Below are positions 9,396 through 16,875 of a DNA stretch of 64,000 nucleotides, one piece after another. The DNA lies in the NCBI GenBank assembly GCA_022841475.1, contig JALHRJ010000020.1, positions 1-64,000 on the forward strand, given 5' to 3'. Each line of letters opens with the position of its first letter. Position 1 is the stretch's first letter. The notes beneath the pieces are model-generated. The model saw only the letters and a program-made list of their open reading frames with translations. It was not told the origin of the DNA and searched no databases. The stretch is from Cyclobacteriaceae bacterium (GTDB lineage Bacteria > Bacteroidota > Bacteroidia > Cytophagales > Cyclobacteriaceae). The position numbers and the translations under genes are program-made.

Positions 9396-9415
9396 AGCGG
9401 CCTGACCGCTAACTC
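9396..9415 (+). repeat. Direct repeat bracketing the toxin-antitoxin pair, left copy
   Basis: AGCGGCCTGACCGCT (9396-9410) recurs with one change as AGCGGTCTGACCGCT at 10116-10130. Including the preceding TTCWA the match is 18 of 20. The two copies are in the same orientation on either side of the RHH/PemK genes and each is itself a dyad. Confidence 0.6.
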
Positions 9416-9493
9416 ATACCGATAATTGTTGGACTTCAAAATCTGATTAAAATTGAAAGAATTCGTAGATAAATAATTACGATTTATATTTAT

Positions 9494-9520
9494 AAATTAT
9501 ATGTATAATTTGTATTTTTG
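9494..9520 (+). promoter_or_regulatory. Putative promoter and autoregulatory operator of the toxin-antitoxin operon
   Basis: An 18-bp perfect dyad (AAATTATA TG TATAATTT, 9494-9511) is followed directly by TATTTTTG (9513-9520), an exact TAnnTTTG -7 box, 17 bp before the antitoxin ATG. RHH antitoxins bind such palindromes over their own promoters, so operator function is a reasonable inference. Confidence 0.5.
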
Positions 9521-9537
9521 CTACTTAATCTTTCAAA

Positions 9538-9771
9538 ATGGCCACTTTTACGAGTACTCTACCCGACAACCTTCTGCAACTGCTTTCTGAAAAAGCTCAA
9601 GCCCTTTCAGTGCCCAAAAACAAACTAATTGAAAATGCTGTGCGCCTATATCTTGAGCATCTCGAAAAAGCTGAATATATCAAGTCCTATAAAATGGCAT
9701 CGCAGGATGCGAATATTATGGCCATTGCGGAAGAGGGAATGGCTGAGTATTTCAAGCAGTTGGAAGAATGA
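9538..9771 (+). CDS. Ribbon-helix-helix antitoxin
   Basis: A 77-residue protein whose N-terminal half (TFTSTLPDNLLQLLSEKAQ then KNKLIENAVRLYLEHLE) has the strand-helix-helix pattern of CopG/MetJ-type DNA-binding antitoxins. The C-terminal tail (AEEGMAEYFKQLEE) would wrap the toxin. The stop overlaps the PemK/MazF start by four bases (ATGA), the usual coupling for such pairs. It probably represses its own operon through the dyad at 9494-9511. Confidence 0.85.
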   Translation: MATFTSTLPDNLLQLLSEKAQALSVPKNKLIENAVRLYLEHLEKAEYIKSYKMASQDANIMAIAEEGMAEYFKQLEE

Positions 9772-10100
9772 GGCAAGGCGAAATCTGGAGTGCGGACCTC
9801 AATCCTACCAAAGGAAGTGAACAAGCTGGGTCTAGACCAGTGGTGATTGTAAGTGGTAATCTCATGAATCAACATTTGAATGTTGTTATAGCTATTCCAC
9901 TGACAACAAGAATTAAAAAGTATAAGGGCAATCCGATATTAAGTCCAACAAAGGTGAATGGACTGAAGAGTGAATCGGAGATGTTGGTTTTTCATATCCG
10001 GTCAATGTCCAAGGACAGACTCATAAAAAAGGTGGGAAGTGTAGAGCCCGATCAGCTTGATCGTGCTTTAAAAACACTCAATGACATTTTGAAGTATTAG
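9768..10100 (+). CDS. PemK/MazF family toxin (mRNA endoribonuclease)
   Basis: A 110-residue SH3-like barrel toxin. Family hallmarks are MRQGEIWSADLNPTKGSEQ at the N-terminus, RPVVIVSGN (residues 24-32), IPLTTRIKK, and the region with SEMLVFHIRSMSKDRL that includes the catalytic segment. These enzymes cleave mRNA at short specific sequences; the cut site cannot be predicted here. It is translationally coupled to the RHH antitoxin and bracketed by a 20-bp direct repeat. Confidence 0.92.
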   Translation: MRQGEIWSADLNPTKGSEQAGSRPVVIVSGNLMNQHLNVVIAIPLTTRIKKYKGNPILSPTKVNGLKSESEMLVFHIRSMSKDRLIKKVGSVEPDQLDRALKTLNDILKY

Positions 10101-10110
10101 AAGCATTCTC

Positions 10111-10130
10111 TTCAAAGCGGTCTGACCGCT
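10111..10130 (+). repeat. Direct repeat bracketing the toxin-antitoxin pair, right copy
   Basis: TTCAAAGCGGTCTGACCGCT, 18 of 20 identical to the copy at 9391-9410. The core AGCGGTC T GACCGCT is a perfect dyad with a single central base, more like a protein-binding site than an RNA hairpin. It starts ten bases after the toxin stop. Confidence 0.6.
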
Positions 10131-10145
10131 GAGTACTTTCGCAAA

Positions 10146-10322
10146 GTAGGCGGTCTCAAAAGTCATCCAGTCATCGTCATGCCTTAGGCCTGACGATCAC
10201 AGATTTGAGAAGTAGAATGAGATTCCGGCTCATAGCCTGCCTTTGCCGAATCCGCCATTTGGAGGAGCAGGCAGGGCCGGAATGACATTTCAATTTTAAT
10301 AAACTTTTGAGACAGCCTCTTC
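10146..10322. mobile_element. Palindromic MITE-like element, copy 2
   Basis: Ends AGGCGGTCTCAAAAGT (10148-10163) and ACTTTTGAGACAGCCT (10303-10318) are inverted repeats with one mismatch. The interior shares the GTAGAATGAGATTCCGGCTC and GCAGGGCCGGAATGACATTT blocks with copy 1. It sits between the convergent toxin and methyltransferase genes, and the methyltransferase stop codon (10321-10323) lies at its right boundary. Confidence 0.75.
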
Positions 10323-11094
10323 ATTCTTTCTCAAACTCCATGATCAAGTGCTTTCCTAATAACACATTTAGGGAAGTGTTTATTTTGAAAATAGTTCGAT
10401 AGATATCTGCATTGGCAGAATCATGTTTGATCTGCTTCTTCAAAGACTTCCAATTAAAGTAGTAAAGTACAGGATACCAGAAAAGTAGGAAGGCAGAAGT
10501 TGAACTTCTTTGGGTAGGATGAATTTTCTTCAAAGCAAGTTGATTGAGTGCAGCCAGTGTTCGCAGCCTTAACACCCCGCTAATAAAGAGTTTGCTGAAG
10601 TAACCGTCTTTGCTTCCTTCCCACGTTGTGAATGCATTCAATTCATTGGGAGCCGGTGCTCCATAATGTTCACTCTCCATCATGAATTGTGAGAAGCGAC
10701 TGCGTAACGAAGAACTGTTTGGTGTGGTAAGAATAAAAACTCCACCCGGTTTAATAATTCGTGCAACTTCTTGAAATAAAAAAAATTGATTCGGAAGGTG
10801 TTCAATGGTTTCACAACAGATGGCTATGTCGATAGATGCATCTTCGATGGGAAATTTTTGTTGCAGGTCAATTTTACAAACAGGCGATTTGGCAAACTTA
10901 TTTTGATCAGGAAACAGGTCGAATGCTTTTACGGTTGCCCCGGCTTCTTCAAAAAGATGGGCAATGTATCCACGACCGGCCGAAAGATCGCAAATAATTT
11001 TTCCCTGAAGAAAAGTTTTTTGTTGATGCGTGTAATCACGGAAGAATGACAATGTGGGTTCCCGTGAATGTTCAACCTCCGGCACTTCAGTCAT
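10321..11094 (-). CDS. Class I SAM-dependent methyltransferase
   Basis: A 257-residue Rossmann methyltransferase (methyltransf_11/UbiG-like). Motif I is ICDLSAGRGYIAHLFEE (about 35-50), the acidic ribose-binding residue lies in VKAFDLFPD, and a post-motif block ICCETIEHLPN is followed by IKPGGVFILTTPN. The substrate is unknown; related proteins often modify glycans or quinones. Its start overlaps the kdsB stop by eight bases, so it is the last gene of an nfeD-kdsB-methyltransferase operon. The stop codon abuts a palindromic element, so the original C-terminus may have been altered. Confidence 0.82.
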   Translation of the reverse strand: MTEVPEVEHSREPTLSFFRDYTHQQKTFLQGKIICDLSAGRGYIAHLFEEAGATVKAFDLFPDQNKFAKSPVCKIDLQQKFPIEDASIDIAICCETIEHLPNQFFLFQEVARIIKPGGVFILTTPNSSSLRSRFSQFMMESEHYGAPAPNELNAFTTWEGSKDGYFSKLFISGVLRLRTLAALNQLALKKIHPTQRSSTSAFLLFWYPVLYYFNWKSLKKQIKHDSANADIYRTIFKINTSLNVLLGKHLIMEFEKE

Positions 11095-11833
11095 GATTGA
11101 TTCTCAAATAATGACGTGCGTGTTCCAGATCTTCAGGCGTATCAATGCCAACAGTCTCGAATGAAGTTTCAGCTACTTTTATTTTGTAGCCATTTTCCAG
11201 CCAGCGTAATTGTTCCAAAGATTCGGCTCTTTCCAAGGATGAAATTTTTAATGAAGTAATCTTTTCAAGGATATCGCTGCGGTAGGCATACATGCCAATG
11301 TGTTTGTAATAATGATGTTGATGAATCCAATCGGTTTCTTTTCCACGCCAATGGGGGATAGGTGAGCGGCTGAAGTACAGAGCTTCGTGATTTTTATTAA
11401 ATACAACTTTTACAATGTTTGGATTTAAAAGTTGCTCCTGATTTTCAAGTCGCTTGATAAGCGTGGCCAATTCTGTTTTTCCATCCAGCAAAGAAGCCAG
11501 CAACTCGATTTGTTCGGGTGCAATAAAAGGTTCATCACCCTGAATATTAATTACGTAATCAAATTTTTCTTTTTCTTTCGACAACACTTCATAGCAGCGG
11601 TCTGTACCACTGGCATGAGCTATGGAAGTCATACACACGTCTCCTCCAAAATCTGAAACGTGTTGAAAAATATCCCGATGATCGGTAGCAACAACTACTT
11701 TAGCGAGTGAGTCACTTTTTTTTGTTTGTGCATAAACACGCTTGATCATAGACGTGCCACCTAAGTCAGCCAAAGGTTTGGCTGGAAAGCGTGTAGAGGC
11801 ATGCCGTGCTGGAATGATCCCCAGAATTTTCAT
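11087..11833 (-). CDS. kdsB: 3-deoxy-manno-octulosonate cytidylyltransferase
   Basis: Activates Kdo with CTP to form CMP-Kdo for lipopolysaccharide core synthesis in the cytoplasm. The 248-residue sequence has the nucleotidyltransferase signature GIIPARHASTRFPAKPL at residues 4-20, VINIQGDEPFI (about 93-103), ALYFSRSPIPHWRG and the C-terminal VGIDTPEDLEHAR. Length matches the family. It overlaps nfeD upstream by four bases and the methyltransferase downstream by eight. Confidence 0.95.
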   Translation of the reverse strand: MKILGIIPARHASTRFPAKPLADLGGTSMIKRVYAQTKKSDSLAKVVVATDHRDIFQHVSDFGGDVCMTSIAHASGTDRCYEVLSKEKEKFDYVINIQGDEPFIAPEQIELLASLLDGKTELATLIKRLENQEQLLNPNIVKVVFNKNHEALYFSRSPIPHWRGKETDWIHQHHYYKHIGMYAYRSDILEKITSLKISSLERAESLEQLRWLENGYKIKVAETSFETVGIDTPEDLEHARHYLRINHD

Positions 11834-13167
11834 TCTATCCTTTTAACTTTTAGGGTAACGCCTTCCGCGCCAATTACTTCAATCGCCTCTCCCTTTTCGA
11901 CATAATCTCCGCGTGTAAAGGCATCGTATATCTGTTCATTGATGATCACTTTGCCACTGGGTCGGAGAATGGTGTACGCCTTTCCTTTATGTCCGAGCAA
12001 ATTAGCATTGAAAGTGTTTACGGAATAGCCATCCTTAACTTCTTGCGTATCGCCCAGTGCAATTCTTTGAAACGCTTTGGTCTGAGTTAATTTTGCGCCT
12101 CCGAAGAAGAGCAGTAGAATTCCCCCGGCCAAGCCACCCAGCGTGGCGAAGGAAGCGACAATGATGTCGCCCAGTGGAACAAATTCAAAATTGAAGAAGT
12201 CGTTGTTAAGCATAATCAATATCATCGAAATCACGGTGAGAGAAATGCCGGCAATGCCTGCAACACCAAATCCGGGTATCACAAAGATTTCTGCAATGAT
12301 GAGTAAGACGCCAACAAAGAGCGCAATGATTTCCCAATACTCCGCTAATCCGTTTAGGTAGTAAGGAACAAGATAAAGTACCAGTGCCACTAAAGCCGCA
12401 ATAAGTGGAAAGCCAACTCCGGGTGTTTGTAGTTCGAAATAGATGCCACCAATAATCACCAGAATAAGAATTCCGCTTATAAAAGGATTTAGAAAGATGG
12501 CAATGATTTTTTCGGTAGCGCCTAGCTGGTAGGTCTCCAACTCATACGATTCAATAGAATTACGTTTCAGGATGTCTTCAATAGATTCAACTTTAGCTTC
12601 ACAATAACCATTCTCAATCGCTTCGGAAGTTGTAAACGTGATTACCTTACCCGCTTGCTTTACACTATCCACCACAATTGTTTCGTCTACCATGCCTTCG
12701 GCAATACGTGGGTCGCGTCCATTTTCTTCAGCTGTTGATCGCATAATAGATCGCATATAGGATTGATATTTATCCGGAGCGGCAGCACCTGATCCATCCA
12801 CCACAGTAGCGGCACCAATGGTCGCCCCAGGTGCCATATAAATACTATCGCAAGCAATAGAAATAAGCGCGCCTGCTGAAGCAGCATCGGAATTTATAAA
12901 TACCCAAACAGGCACTTTCACATCCATAATCCGGTCTACAATTTCTTTGGCATCATTCAGTGCCCCACCAAAGGTGTCCATATCGATGATAATAATTTCT
13001 GCTTTCGACTTTTCGGCATGATCAAGGGCGAGCTTAACATACCGGGCCATGCGCGGATCAATCTCGGCTTTGATTTCCATCACCATTACTTTCTTTTTCC
13101 CCTCTTGTGCCTTTGTTATCAAAGGCATCAATCCGATCGCGCATACCAACAACAGCAGATTTCGCAT
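11830..13167 (-). CDS. NfeD family protein with ClpP-like serine protease domain
   Basis: Membrane protein of 445 residues. A signal sequence (residues 1-20) precedes a ClpP/SppA-like protease domain; the likely nucleophile is Ser97 in SDAASAGA, with Lys133 (APDKYQSY) a candidate partner by analogy with the Ser-Lys dyad of archaeal 1510-N. Four to five membrane helices follow (about 225-365), and the last 70 residues form the OB-fold NfeD domain ending in EVIGAEGVTLKVKRIE. Such long NfeD proteins often occur with SPFH-domain proteins, but none is adjacent here. First gene of the operon with kdsB. Confidence 0.88.
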   Translation of the reverse strand: MRNLLLLVCAIGLMPLITKAQEGKKKVMVMEIKAEIDPRMARYVKLALDHAEKSKAEIIIIDMDTFGGALNDAKEIVDRIMDVKVPVWVFINSDAASAGALISIACDSIYMAPGATIGAATVVDGSGAAAPDKYQSYMRSIMRSTAEENGRDPRIAEGMVDETIVVDSVKQAGKVITFTTSEAIENGYCEAKVESIEDILKRNSIESYELETYQLGATEKIIAIFLNPFISGILILVIIGGIYFELQTPGVGFPLIAALVALVLYLVPYYLNGLAEYWEIIALFVGVLLIIAEIFVIPGFGVAGIAGISLTVISMILIMLNNDFFNFEFVPLGDIIVASFATLGGLAGGILLLFFGGAKLTQTKAFQRIALGDTQEVKDGYSVNTFNANLLGHKGKAYTILRPSGKVIINEQIYDAFTRGDYVEKGEAIEVIGAEGVTLKVKRIE

Positions 13168-13177
13168 GGTTTTATCT

Positions 13178-13185
13178 TATTTTTG
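13178..13185 (+). promoter_or_regulatory. Candidate -7 box for the DUF4905-like gene
   Basis: TATTTTTG matches TAnnTTTG and lies 18 bp before the TTG start at 13204, in the 36-bp gap between divergent genes. Confidence 0.4.
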
Positions 13186-13203
13186 ATATAAAAATACTAA
13201 GTC

Positions 13204-13872
13204 TTGATCGAAAAACCCTTTCATCATTTTACCGTCTATGCCCGGGCGCCTATCTGGAATGTGTTGCCTGTGCCCGGCAAATCCTGGGTGGTTATGGAAG
13301 AACGGGATGAAACATCCCGCAAGGTTTCCTTTTCAGCTGTTGACTATGTACAAAAGAGAGTTGTATGGAGGAATGATACGTTGACAGAAACCTGGTGGAT
13401 AAATCTCGTTTCTGTTAGCCCCACACAAGTTCTGCTTAAAATCTTTGAAAACACGACCAATCCCGACCTAACCCATTGGCTGGCGCTTTCCGTAATGGAG
13501 GGAAAGCAACAAGAAAAGCAATTGGAAGAGGATCAACATACGAATGAGCTTATCCAACCGTTTCAGTATCTGGCAGGTGAACATGATTTTGAAACTGTGC
13601 GTAAATTTTTAAAGACCCGATTACATACCGTGCCGATTTTGGGCGCTGATTATCTGGAGCACAAAGCTTTTATTTTTATTTCTTTCTATTTTAGAGCCGC
13701 GGCTGCCTTTACGAATCAGTTAGCGTGTTTTTCTACAACCGGAGATTTACTGTGGCAGGATGAAATTGGCACGAATTTGAAAGGGATTGGTGTAAATACG
13801 TTCTTTGTGGTTTCTGACTACTTATTTTTTGTGAAGAACAGATCAGAATTGGTAACTTTTCGCATTGTTTAA
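13204..13872 (+). CDS. DUF4905-like protein
   Basis: A 222-residue soluble protein without signal peptide. The pattern APIWNVLP, WVVMEERDE, KVSFSAVDY, VVWRN and TWWINLVSV recalls DUF4905, a Cytophagales family with a beta-propeller-like repeat; I recognise it only moderately well. The start is TTG at 13204: a TAA lies two codons upstream in frame, and no ATG is available before conserved-looking sequence. The LysM gene starts three bases after its stop, so the two form an operon. Confidence 0.6.
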   Translation: MIEKPFHHFTVYARAPIWNVLPVPGKSWVVMEERDETSRKVSFSAVDYVQKRVVWRNDTLTETWWINLVSVSPTQVLLKIFENTTNPDLTHWLALSVMEGKQQEKQLEEDQHTNELIQPFQYLAGEHDFETVRKFLKTRLHTVPILGADYLEHKAFIFISFYFRAAAAFTNQLACFSTTGDLLWQDEIGTNLKGIGVNTFFVVSDYLFFVKNRSELVTFRIV

Positions 13873-13875
13873 GCT

Positions 13876-14898
13876 ATGATTAAAGTAATTTTTTTAACTC
13901 TTGTTTCCTGGACCGATCCTGCAGCACCCATTGACTCGTTGCGATTGGAAACGATCAATGGAAAGCAGTTTATTATTCACCAGATCGACCCGAAAGAAAC
14001 TCTCTACGGGATTTCAAGAAGGTATGGCGTGGCGATCACAGCTATTCTTGAACAAAATCCTACCGCGGATGGCGGGTTAGCCGTAGGGCAAACGTTGAAA
14101 ATTCCTTACATTCCCAAAGCAAAAACTCAATCGGGCAGCGGTAACCGGATCCATAAAGTAGCCCCTAAGGAAACACTCTTTTCCATTTCTAAACTCTATG
14201 ATGTTTCTGTGGATGATATTAAAGCCTGGAACAATCTAAAAGACAATTCGCTTTCCACCGGGCAGGAGCTGATAATTAAAAAAGGCACTACGCTCACACA
14301 AACAAAATTACCCGAAACAAAATCCCTGTCTGGAGTGCATACAGTTGCCTCTAAAGAGACGATGTACTCTATTGCAAGGCAATATGGAATTACCGTGCAA
14401 CAACTTAAGGAGTGGAATAGCATTTCAGGTGACGAATTGAAATTAGGACAAACACTATTTGTCGCCCAGCCCATGTATGGAAAACCTACAGAGGTTAAAC
14501 AAGAAATAATAGTTACTGAAACCAAGCCCGAAACGAAAGAAACTGTGGCGGTTGTAAAACCAGAAATAAAAACGCAACCCGAGATGAAGGAAACTACGAT
14601 TCGGATTTCTGAAAAAGTTACCGGCTCGGATGAAGTGAAACAGGGTGGACTTGCGGAATTGATTGAAGGCACCGATGGCAATCGTAAATACCTTGCTTTG
14701 CATCGCACCGCTAAAGTAGGCACTATTCTAAAAGTCCGTAATGAATTAAACAATCGCGAAGTTTTTGTACGCGTAGCGGGTGAGTTGCCCAATACAGGTA
14801 TCAATAACAATGTGATTATAAAAATTTCCAAATCAGCCTACGATCGACTCGGTGCTATTGATCCTAAATTTCGCGTGGAAGTCACGTATTACAAATAA
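13876..14898 (+). CDS. LysM peptidoglycan-binding protein with C-terminal RlpA-like domain
   Basis: Exported protein of 340 residues with three LysM modules near residues 34-76, 93-134 and 152-193 (each beginning with a KETLYGIS or KETMYSIA type motif and ending in GQTL or GQEL), a charged lysine/glutamate/threonine-rich linker (about 195-255), and a C-terminal double-psi beta-barrel like RlpA (GLAELIEGTDGNRKYLALHR, then FVRVAGELP). It is predicted to bind peptidoglycan in the periplasm. The N-terminal hydrophobic segment is short, so export is likely but not certain. Located directly ahead of an OmpA-family gene. Confidence 0.85.
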   Translation: MIKVIFLTLVSWTDPAAPIDSLRLETINGKQFIIHQIDPKETLYGISRRYGVAITAILEQNPTADGGLAVGQTLKIPYIPKAKTQSGSGNRIHKVAPKETLFSISKLYDVSVDDIKAWNNLKDNSLSTGQELIIKKGTTLTQTKLPETKSLSGVHTVASKETMYSIARQYGITVQQLKEWNSISGDELKLGQTLFVAQPMYGKPTEVKQEIIVTETKPETKETVAVVKPEIKTQPEMKETTIRISEKVTGSDEVKQGGLAELIEGTDGNRKYLALHRTAKVGTILKVRNELNNREVFVRVAGELPNTGINNNVIIKISKSAYDRLGAIDPKFRVEVTYYK

Positions 14899-14903
14899 CT
14901 TTT

Positions 14904-15992
14904 ATGAGGGTCTGGGTATGCCTTTTTTTTCTGGCCACTCAGCATCTGGTTGCTCAAAATCTTGTTACCAATCCTGGGTTTGAACAATATTATAAATGCC
15001 CGGGGTCATTTAATTATTCTTCAAAAGGAGAAATTGCTCCCGGGTGGCAATCACCTACAACGGGTACACCCGATATTTTTAATACCTGCAGCATTGGTGA
15101 TGCAGGAGTGCCTACCAATTGGGCAGGGTTTTCAAAAGCCTATACCGGTTCGGGGTATGCAGGCATTTATGCTTTTATTATAAGAGACGGCAAAACCTAT
15201 CGTGAGTATTTGCAATCAAACTTACAACCCCCGCTGGAAGCCGGAGCAGAATATAGGGTTGAGTTTTATTTTAAGTTGTCGTCCAATTCAAAATACAGCA
15301 TAGACAGAATTGGTTTCCTGCTTACTGATTCAACTTTTAAGATAATGAATGATGAAGTGTTTCCGGTTTCAGCAACCTATGAGCGTATAAACCGGGAGAT
15401 TTATACACGGGGCACCGGGTTGTGGACCCGCTTTTCATACGTGCACATTGCAACGGGCGGTGAGAAACACCTTGTGATTGGTAATTTTTCGAACGATCAA
15501 AAAACCAGAAAGCTTTTAATCCCCAATTCGCAGAGTACAGAGCCGATGCTTGCTAAAGCAGCCTATTTTTTTATTGATGATGTAAAAGTGATAAAAGTGG
15601 GCGGCACACCACAGGAACCCGTATTAACCGGTTACCCGGAAATCAAAACAGATGAGAGTTATATCATGAAGAATATCCAATTCAGGTTTAATGATTTTAC
15701 ATTACTGGAATCATCGTATCCGGAATTGAAAAAGCTAGTAGAGATTATGCGATTTCATAAAACCTGGAAAGTGGTGGTAAGTGGCCATACCGATGATGTA
15801 GGCAGTGAAGCTTACAACCTCGAATTATCATTGCATCGTGCCGGCAGCGTTGCCGATTATTTAATTGACAATGGAATTGATCCAGTGAGAATAAAAACCC
15901 AGGGCTTTGGTAAGCAAACGCCACTTGTTACTGGCACCAATGAAACAGCACGATCTACGAACCGCAGAGTGGAGTTACGATTTTTGAACTAA
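14904..15992 (+). CDS. OmpA family protein
   Basis: A 362-residue envelope protein with signal peptide (cleavage near LVAQ, residue 17). The N-terminal domain begins NLVTNPGFEQYYKCP, a galactose-binding-like module common in Bacteroidota surface proteins. The C-terminal OmpA domain (about 250-362) contains VSGHTDDVGSEAYNLELS and RVELRFLN and should bind peptidoglycan non-covalently. It starts six bases after the LysM gene, and its stop overlaps the next start (TAATG). Confidence 0.9.
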   Translation: MRVWVCLFFLATQHLVAQNLVTNPGFEQYYKCPGSFNYSSKGEIAPGWQSPTTGTPDIFNTCSIGDAGVPTNWAGFSKAYTGSGYAGIYAFIIRDGKTYREYLQSNLQPPLEAGAEYRVEFYFKLSSNSKYSIDRIGFLLTDSTFKIMNDEVFPVSATYERINREIYTRGTGLWTRFSYVHIATGGEKHLVIGNFSNDQKTRKLLIPNSQSTEPMLAKAAYFFIDDVKVIKVGGTPQEPVLTGYPEIKTDESYIMKNIQFRFNDFTLLESSYPELKKLVEIMRFHKTWKVVVSGHTDDVGSEAYNLELSLHRAGSVADYLIDNGIDPVRIKTQGFGKQTPLVTGTNETARSTNRRVELRFLN

Positions 15993-16783
15993 TGCCGCGT
16001 ACTAAAATAGATTATGATGAACTAAAGGAATTCCTGGATGCGAAAGTTGAACTATACAATCGACCCGATTTTATTTCGCTTGATCCGATCTCGATTCCGC
16101 ATCAGTATACAAAAAGGCAAGACATAGAAATAGCAGGTTTTTTTGCCGCAACACTTGCGTGGGGTCAACGGGTAACCATCATCAACAAATGCAAAGAACT
16201 CCTGGCGATGATGGGCAATACGCCACATGATTTTATGATCAATCATGCCTTATCGGATTTGAAACCATTATTAAAATTTAAGCACAGAACATTCAATGCA
16301 ACTGATGCCCTTTATTTCATCGAATCACTTTCAACCTATTACAGAAAAAACGATTCGCTCGAAAGTGCATTTATAGGCAAAGAGATCACGAATCAGGAAT
16401 TTCCGATTGAGACGGGACTGATCAACTTTCATAATACATTTTTCAGCTTACCGGATTATCCTAAAAGAACCATAAAACATGTTTCCACACCGGCCCGTAA
16501 ATCGGCTTGTAAGAGATTGAACATGTATTTGCGCTGGATGGTTAGACAAGATAACAAGGGAGTTGACTTTGGAATCTGGAAGAAAATTTCGCCTTCGCAA
16601 TTGGTTTGCCCCTGTGATGTTCATGTAGAACGGGTAGCACGAAAACTCAGGCTTATAAAGGGCAAGGGAATGAATTGGCAAACGGCATTAGAGCTTACCA
16701 CCAACCTTCGCAAATTAGATCCCATGGATCCTGTCAAATATGACTTTGCACTATTTGGGTTAGGAATTTCGGAGCGGTTTTAA
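15992..16783 (+). CDS. TIGR02757 (DUF2400) family protein
   Basis: A 263-residue protein matching the TIGR02757 family: FAATLAWGQRVTIINKCKEL near residue 52, PTRK-like TPARKSACKRLNMYLRWMVR near residue 167, then PCDVHVERVARKL. The family resembles helix-hairpin-helix DNA glycosylases in arrangement, but no activity is proven. The start codon overlaps the upstream stop, indicating translational coupling with the OmpA gene. Confidence 0.85.
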   Translation: MPRTKIDYDELKEFLDAKVELYNRPDFISLDPISIPHQYTKRQDIEIAGFFAATLAWGQRVTIINKCKELLAMMGNTPHDFMINHALSDLKPLLKFKHRTFNATDALYFIESLSTYYRKNDSLESAFIGKEITNQEFPIETGLINFHNTFFSLPDYPKRTIKHVSTPARKSACKRLNMYLRWMVRQDNKGVDFGIWKKISPSQLVCPCDVHVERVARKLRLIKGKGMNWQTALELTTNLRKLDPMDPVKYDFALFGLGISERF

Positions 16784-16875
16784 ATTTAGTTTTTACTGTC
16801 AAAATATGACGAACGGTTATATAACTGTTGCCAAAATGTTTTTATCTTTTCGATTCGTTTAACTCAACATAAACT

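Noticed and set aside
14196..14831. 211-residue minus-strand frame opposite the LysM-RlpA gene
   Set aside because: It is fully antisense to a well-supported gene and its translation has no recognisable motif; it arises from the Lys/Glu/Thr-rich linker.
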